Source of the DNA: Streptomyces sp. R33
GTDB lineage: Bacteria > Actinomycetota > Actinomycetes > Streptomycetales > Streptomycetaceae
Direction of reading: 5' to 3'
Assembly (NCBI RefSeq): GCF_041200175.1
Contig: NZ_CP165727.1
Coordinates: 4,104,501 to 4,168,500 of the forward strand
Length of the DNA: 64,000 bases
The notes below the pieces were generated by a model. It was given only the letters and a program-made list of their open reading frames with translations, ran no database searches and was not told the DNA's origin. This document shows, in pieces, positions 58,701-64,000 of this stretch. Each line of letters opens with the position of its first letter. Positions within the stretch are counted from its first letter, which is position 1. Position numbers and translations under genes: made by a program.

Positions 58701-61232
58701 ATGACAGCCACCTCCCCCCTGCCCGCCGCCGACGAGATCGAGCGCAAGCCCGGCAGCAACCCCTGCGACACACCCGACGGCCCGACCGCCAGCAACACCG
58801 GCGACACCGGCGACACCGGCAGCGACTTCGGCCACAAGGCCGGCAGCACCACCGGCGGCAAGGGCGGCGGCGCGCCCCGCAGGGGCCACCGCGCCGACTT
58901 CCACGCCGATCTCTCCGCCTCCCTGACCGTCTTCCTGATCGCCCTGCCGCTCTCCCTCGGCATCGCCCTGGCCACCGGCGCCCCGCTCCAGGCGGGCCTG
59001 GTCGCAGCGGCCGTCGGCGGGATCGTGGCCGGGCGATTGGGCGGCACGCCCCTCCTGGTGAGCGGGCCGGCGACCGGACTCACCGTCGTCACGGCCGAGT
59101 TGATCCAGCGCTACGGCTGGCGCACCACCTGCGCCATCACCGTGGTCGCCGGCTGCTGCCAGCTCGGGCTCGCCGCGCTGCGCACCGCCCGGTCCGCGCT
59201 CATGGTCAGCCCGGCGATCGTGCACGGCATGCTCGCGGGCGTCGGCGTCACGATCGCGCTGGCCCAGCTGCACATCGTCCTCGGCGGCACCCCGCAGAGC
59301 TCCGCCGTCGCCAACGTCAAGGGGCTGCCCGGCCAGTTGGCCCACCTGCACCCGGCGGCGCTCGGCGTCAGCGCCGTGACCCTGGTCGTACTGCTCGGCT
59401 GGCCGCGGCTGCCCGGGCGGGTGGGGCTCGCCCTGCGCAAGGTGCCGGCCGCGCTCGCCGCCGTCGCCACGGCCACGGCGTTCGCCGCGCTGGCCGGGCT
59501 CAGCCTGCCCCGGGTGGACCTGCCGTCCTGGCGCAGCCACGCCCTGCCCGAGCTGCCCGCGGGGCCCGTCCTCGGCATCGTCGCGGCCGTCCTGACGGTC
59601 ACCCTGGTCGGCAGCGTGGAATCCCTGCTGTCCGCGGTCGCCACCGACAAGCTGATCGCCTCCCAGCGGCGTACGGGCAACCGCCCGCCGCGCGCCGACC
59701 TCGACCGGGAGCTGCGCGGCCAGGGCGCCGCGAACATCCTCTCCGGCGCGCTGGGAGGGCTGCCCATCGCGGGCGGCGCCGTCCGCAGCGTGGCGAACGT
59801 CAAGTCCGGGGCCGCCACCCGGCGGTCGGTCATGCTGCACGGCCTCTGGGTCCTGCTGGCGGCGGCGCTGCTCGTCCCGGTCCTCGACCTGATCCCGCTC
59901 GCCGCGCTGGCCGCCCTGGTGATGGCGCTGGGCGTGCAGATGGTGAACGCCACCCATCTGCGTACGGTCAGCCGGCACCGCGAGATCCTCGTCTACGCGA
60001 CGACGATCGCTGCGGTCGTACTCGGCGGGGTGCTGGCGGGCGTCACCATCGGCATCGCCGTGGCCGTCGCGATGGCCCTGCACCGGCTGGCCCGGACCCG
60101 GATCACGGTCGAGGTGGAGGGCGGGGTCCACCGGGTGTGGGCGCGTGGGCAGTTGACCTTCCTCGCGGTGCCGCGGCTGAGCCGGGTGCTGAACCAGATC
60201 CCGCCCGGCGGGCGCGTGGTGGTCGAGCTGGACGGCTCGTTCATGGACCACGCGGCGTACGAGACGCTCCAGGACTGGCAGGACTTCCATCTGGTGCACG
60301 GGGGCTCGCTCGAGGTCACCGGCCGCTCCACCACCCGGATGGCCGGGGCGAACCGGCCGGAACACGCCGACCACCCGGACCGCACTCCGGAACACGCCGA
60401 GAGGTCCCCGCGCGGCGGGCACCACTGCTGCCGCCCCTGGACCCCCTGGAAGAACCACTGCGACCACCGCCCGGAGGACGAGCGCACGATCCCCGGCGCG
60501 GCCGCGGCCCCCGACGCGGCAGAGGCGGTGGAGGCGGCGAAGACCCCGGCCCCGCGCCGCCGCGGAGCCGGCCAACTGGCCAGCGGGATCAGCGCCTTCC
60601 AGCGGGACACCGCGCCGCACGTCCGCGACGAGCTGGCCCGGCTGGCCCGGGAGGGGCAGCGGCCCTCGCAGCTCTTCCTGACCTGCGCGGACTCCCGTCT
60701 GGTGACCAGCATGATCACGGCCAGCGGCCCCGGCGACCTGTTCACGGTCCGCAACGTCGGCAACCTGGTGCCCCTGCCGGGCGCCGAGGCGACGGACGAT
60801 TCGGTCGCGGCGGCCATCGAGTACGCCGTGGACGTCCTCCAAGTGGACAGCATCACGGTGTGCGGGCACTCCGGGTGCGGGGCCATGCAGGCGCTGCTGA
60901 ACTCCACGCCCGGGGCCCCGATGACCCCCTTGCGCCGGTGGCTGCGGCACGGGCTGCCCAGCCTGGAGCGGATGGCCAGCCGCCACCACGCCTGGGCCCG
61001 GATCGCGGGCCGGCTCCCGGCGGATGCCGTGGAGCAGCTGTGCCTGACCAACGTGGTGCAGCAGCTGGAGCACCTTCGGGCGCACGAATCGGTGGCCAGG
61101 CGGCTCGCGGAGGGCACGCTGGAGCTGCACGGGATGTACTTCCACGTGGGCGAGGCGCAGGCGTACCTGCTGTCCGAAGGCGAGGACTTCTTCGACTGCC
61201 GGGTGTTCGACAGCGTCGGACAACACGTCTGA
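58701..61232 (+). CDS. SulP-type anion (bicarbonate) transporter fused to a beta-carbonic anhydrase
   Basis: An 843-aa fusion. About 65-475 is a SulP/SLC26 transporter with around eleven membrane segments; a STAS domain follows at about 480-555 (HRVWARGQLTFLAVPRLSRV). A linker contains an unusual Cys/His cluster (H574 H575 C576 C577 ... H586 C587 D588 H589). The C-terminal beta-carbonic anhydrase has zinc ligands Cys662, His723 and Cys726 and the Asp664-Arg666 dyad (CADSR, HSGCG). The pairing suggests coupled CO2 hydration and bicarbonate transport. The ATG at 58701 has GAGGAG 10 bases upstream. Confidence 0.93.
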   Translation: MTATSPLPAADEIERKPGSNPCDTPDGPTASNTGDTGDTGSDFGHKAGSTTGGKGGGAPRRGHRADFHADLSASLTVFLIALPLSLGIALATGAPLQAGLVAAAVGGIVAGRLGGTPLLVSGPATGLTVVTAELIQRYGWRTTCAITVVAGCCQLGLAALRTARSALMVSPAIVHGMLAGVGVTIALAQLHIVLGGTPQSSAVANVKGLPGQLAHLHPAALGVSAVTLVVLLGWPRLPGRVGLALRKVPAALAAVATATAFAALAGLSLPRVDLPSWRSHALPELPAGPVLGIVAAVLTVTLVGSVESLLSAVATDKLIASQRRTGNRPPRADLDRELRGQGAANILSGALGGLPIAGGAVRSVANVKSGAATRRSVMLHGLWVLLAAALLVPVLDLIPLAALAALVMALGVQMVNATHLRTVSRHREILVYATTIAAVVLGGVLAGVTIGIAVAVAMALHRLARTRITVEVEGGVHRVWARGQLTFLAVPRLSRVLNQIPPGGRVVVELDGSFMDHAAYETLQDWQDFHLVHGGSLEVTGRSTTRMAGANRPEHADHPDRTPEHAERSPRGGHHCCRPWTPWKNHCDHRPEDERTIPGAAAAPDAAEAVEAAKTPAPRRRGAGQLASGISAFQRDTAPHVRDELARLAREGQRPSQLFLTCADSRLVTSMITASGPGDLFTVRNVGNLVPLPGAEATDDSVAAAIEYAVDVLQVDSITVCGHSGCGAMQALLNSTPGAPMTPLRRWLRHGLPSLERMASRHHAWARIAGRLPADAVEQLCLTNVVQQLEHLRAHESVARRLAEGTLELHGMYFHVGEAQAYLLSEGEDFFDCRVFDSVGQHV

Positions 61233-61328
61233 ACGTCCGAATGATGACCGGATGGTGACCGAATCGCCGTCTCCGGCAGATCTGGATCAAGGGCGCGGCT
61301 GAACCGATACTCTCCGGTATCCGTGCCA

Positions 61329-61374
61329 CAGAGTGGCCCCTTTCCGCACCTTGCAGCGGGAAGGGGCCACTCTG
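61329..61374 (+). terminator. long hairpin between transporter fusion and acs
   Basis: A stem of about 18 bp with one mismatch (CAGAGTGGCCCCTTT paired with GAAGGGGCCACTCTG and extended inward by CCGC/GCGG). Confidence 0.75.
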
Positions 61375-61406
61375 CGCGTGGGCCGACACGGGCCCGGCCG
61401 CGCTAT

Positions 61407-61418
61407 AGGTCTAAACCA
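61407..61418. promoter_or_regulatory. DasR-type dre-like site upstream of acs
   Basis: AGGTCTAAACCA matches the DasR consensus TGGTCTAGACCA at 10 of 12 positions and is followed by AAT. It lies 87-98 bases upstream of the acs GTG. GntR-family control is possible. Confidence 0.4.
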
Positions 61419-61504
61419 ATTTCCGGCTACCCCTTGTCACCAGGGCCGCCGACTGATGAGCTATGCCCGGGGACACAACGGACACCCTGGGAAAGGGAGA
61501 TGTC

Positions 61505-63460
<1,956 letters not shown>

Positions 63461-63477
63461 CGGGCCCGGTCCCGGGT

Positions 63478-63520
63478 GGCGGAGGGTGTCCGGCGCATCG
63501 CGCGCCGGACACCCTCCGCC
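63478..63520 (+). terminator. perfect 19-bp hairpin after acs
   Basis: Arms 63478-63496 and 63502-63520 are perfectly complementary with a 5-base loop; TTT follows shortly after on plus. Confidence 0.85.
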
Positions 63521-63575
63521 CGTTTAAGGTGAAGATCACCGGATACGACTGCGCGGACCTTGTAAAGTAGAGCAA

Positions 63576-63592
63576 ACGTCAACATTTGACGT
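63576..63592. promoter_or_regulatory. palindrome upstream of nhaA
   Basis: ACGTCAA-CAT-TTGACGT, perfect 7-bp arms around 3 bases, in an AT-rich stretch 81-97 bases before the nhaA start. The right arm includes TTGACG, a possible -35, so a repressor bound here would cover the promoter. Confidence 0.5.
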
Positions 63593-63672
63593 ATTCAACT
63601 CTCAGGGTGCGCCGGGAAGTCTGGTCGGCAACAGCGTTCGTCATGCCGTCGACCACCCGGAGGTGTCCCACC

Positions 63673-64000
63673 GTGGCCACGCCCAGCCCCACCGACCGCC
63701 ACAGCCGCAAGTTCCTCGGCAGGCTCTCCCTGCCCGAGCGGCGCTTCGTGGCCGACGCCCTGCGCGCCGAGACCGTCGGCGGCGTGCTCCTCCTCGTGGC
63801 CGCGATCGCCGCCCTGCTGTGGGCGAACATCCCCGCCCTCTCGGACAGCTACGCCAGCGTCCGCAACTTCCACATCGGCCCGGCCTCCCTCGGCCTGGAC
63901 CTCTCGATCCAGCACTGGGCGGCCGACGGCCTGCTCGCCGTCTTCTTCTTCGTCGCCGGCATCGAGCTCAAACGCGAGCTCGTCGCGGGCGATCTGCGCG
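63673..64000 (+). CDS. nhaA: Na+/H+ antiporter NhaA, N-terminal part (cut by window edge)
   Basis: Membrane antiporter exchanging sodium for protons. The first 109 codons are present. After a polar N-terminus, the first membrane segment AETVGGVLLLVAAIAALLWAN is at about 32-52, then the periplasmic loop and helix leading to LAVFFFVAGIELKRELVAGDL, the conserved NhaA signature after helix II. The GTG at 63673 has GGAGG about 10 bases upstream. Single gene as far as seen, with a palindromic site in its promoter region. Confidence 0.93.
   Translation, partial: MATPSPTDRHSRKFLGRLSLPERRFVADALRAETVGGVLLLVAAIAALLWANIPALSDSYASVRNFHIGPASLGLDLSIQHWAADGLLAVFFFVAGIELKRELVAGDLR

Overview
The window is high-GC actinobacterial chromosome, almost certainly Streptomyces. 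It carries an orthologue of the thiostrepton-responsive regulator TipA, the developmental switch protein BldG beside its anti-sigma partner, a whiJ-type XRE/DUF397/ATPase cluster, TTG and GTG starts on core genes, and a topoisomerase I with a lysine-rich tail. From memory, gene order in 0-9.8 kb and in 28-64 kb follows two core blocks of S. coelicolor. The stretch between them (about 9.8-27.7 kb) is more accessory.

Layout. 1-7.3 kb, minus strand: dacB, a zincin metalloprotease, tilS, hpt, ftsH and folE (cut by the left edge), all cell-wall, tRNA, purine-salvage and proteostasis housekeeping. Facing them are ppa and a ThrE-type exporter on plus. 10-27.7 kb, accessory: a secreted proline-repeat protein, DedA, tipA with its operator, a MITE-like element, a DinB protein, a class B penicillin-binding protein, an aldehyde dehydrogenase, the XRE/ATPase/DUF397 cluster with a shared operator-like sequence, a DUF2786 protein, an exonuclease-less family A polymerase, a SigE-type sigma factor with a membrane partner, a GNAT, a serine hydrolase, a frameshifted secreted Cys-rich protein and tRNA-Thr(CGT).

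28-43 kb, minus strand: a Tap-like lipoprotein peptidase, DNA polymerase III delta', a membrane/thymidylate-kinase fusion, topA, a small membrane protein, a methyltransferase, a lipoprotein and the proton-pumping pyrophosphatase hppA. 43-52 kb: the anti-sigma factor and bldG, a divergent DEAD-box/DUF1998 helicase, then a seven-gene Tad/Flp-type pilus operon (ssd, tadA, two tadC/F-like genes, a DUF4244 pilin-like peptide and two TadE-like proteins) with overlapping stops and starts. 52-64 kb: a HAD hydrolase; a 2.2-kb gene-free region with two tandem-repeat arrays, a second MITE copy and an AT-richer segment that may encode a 6S-like RNA; a Fic-like protein lacking the catalytic His, divergent from a CooC/MinD-like ATPase; a deacetylase-like lipoprotein; a SulP/carbonic-anhydrase fusion; acs; and the start of nhaA.

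Most notable signals: (1) a 27-bp sequence repeated 26/27 upstream of both the ATPase and DUF397 genes, with a third core between them; (2) the MITE pair with TA target duplications; (3) the repeat-rich intergenic region with its candidate structured RNA; (4) the secreted 17-residue proline-repeat protein; (5) a perfect hairpin separating the ftsH ribosome-binding site from its start codon. No CRISPR array, prophage or recognisable biosynthetic cluster is visible. Similarity statements rest on recognition by eye, not on searches.
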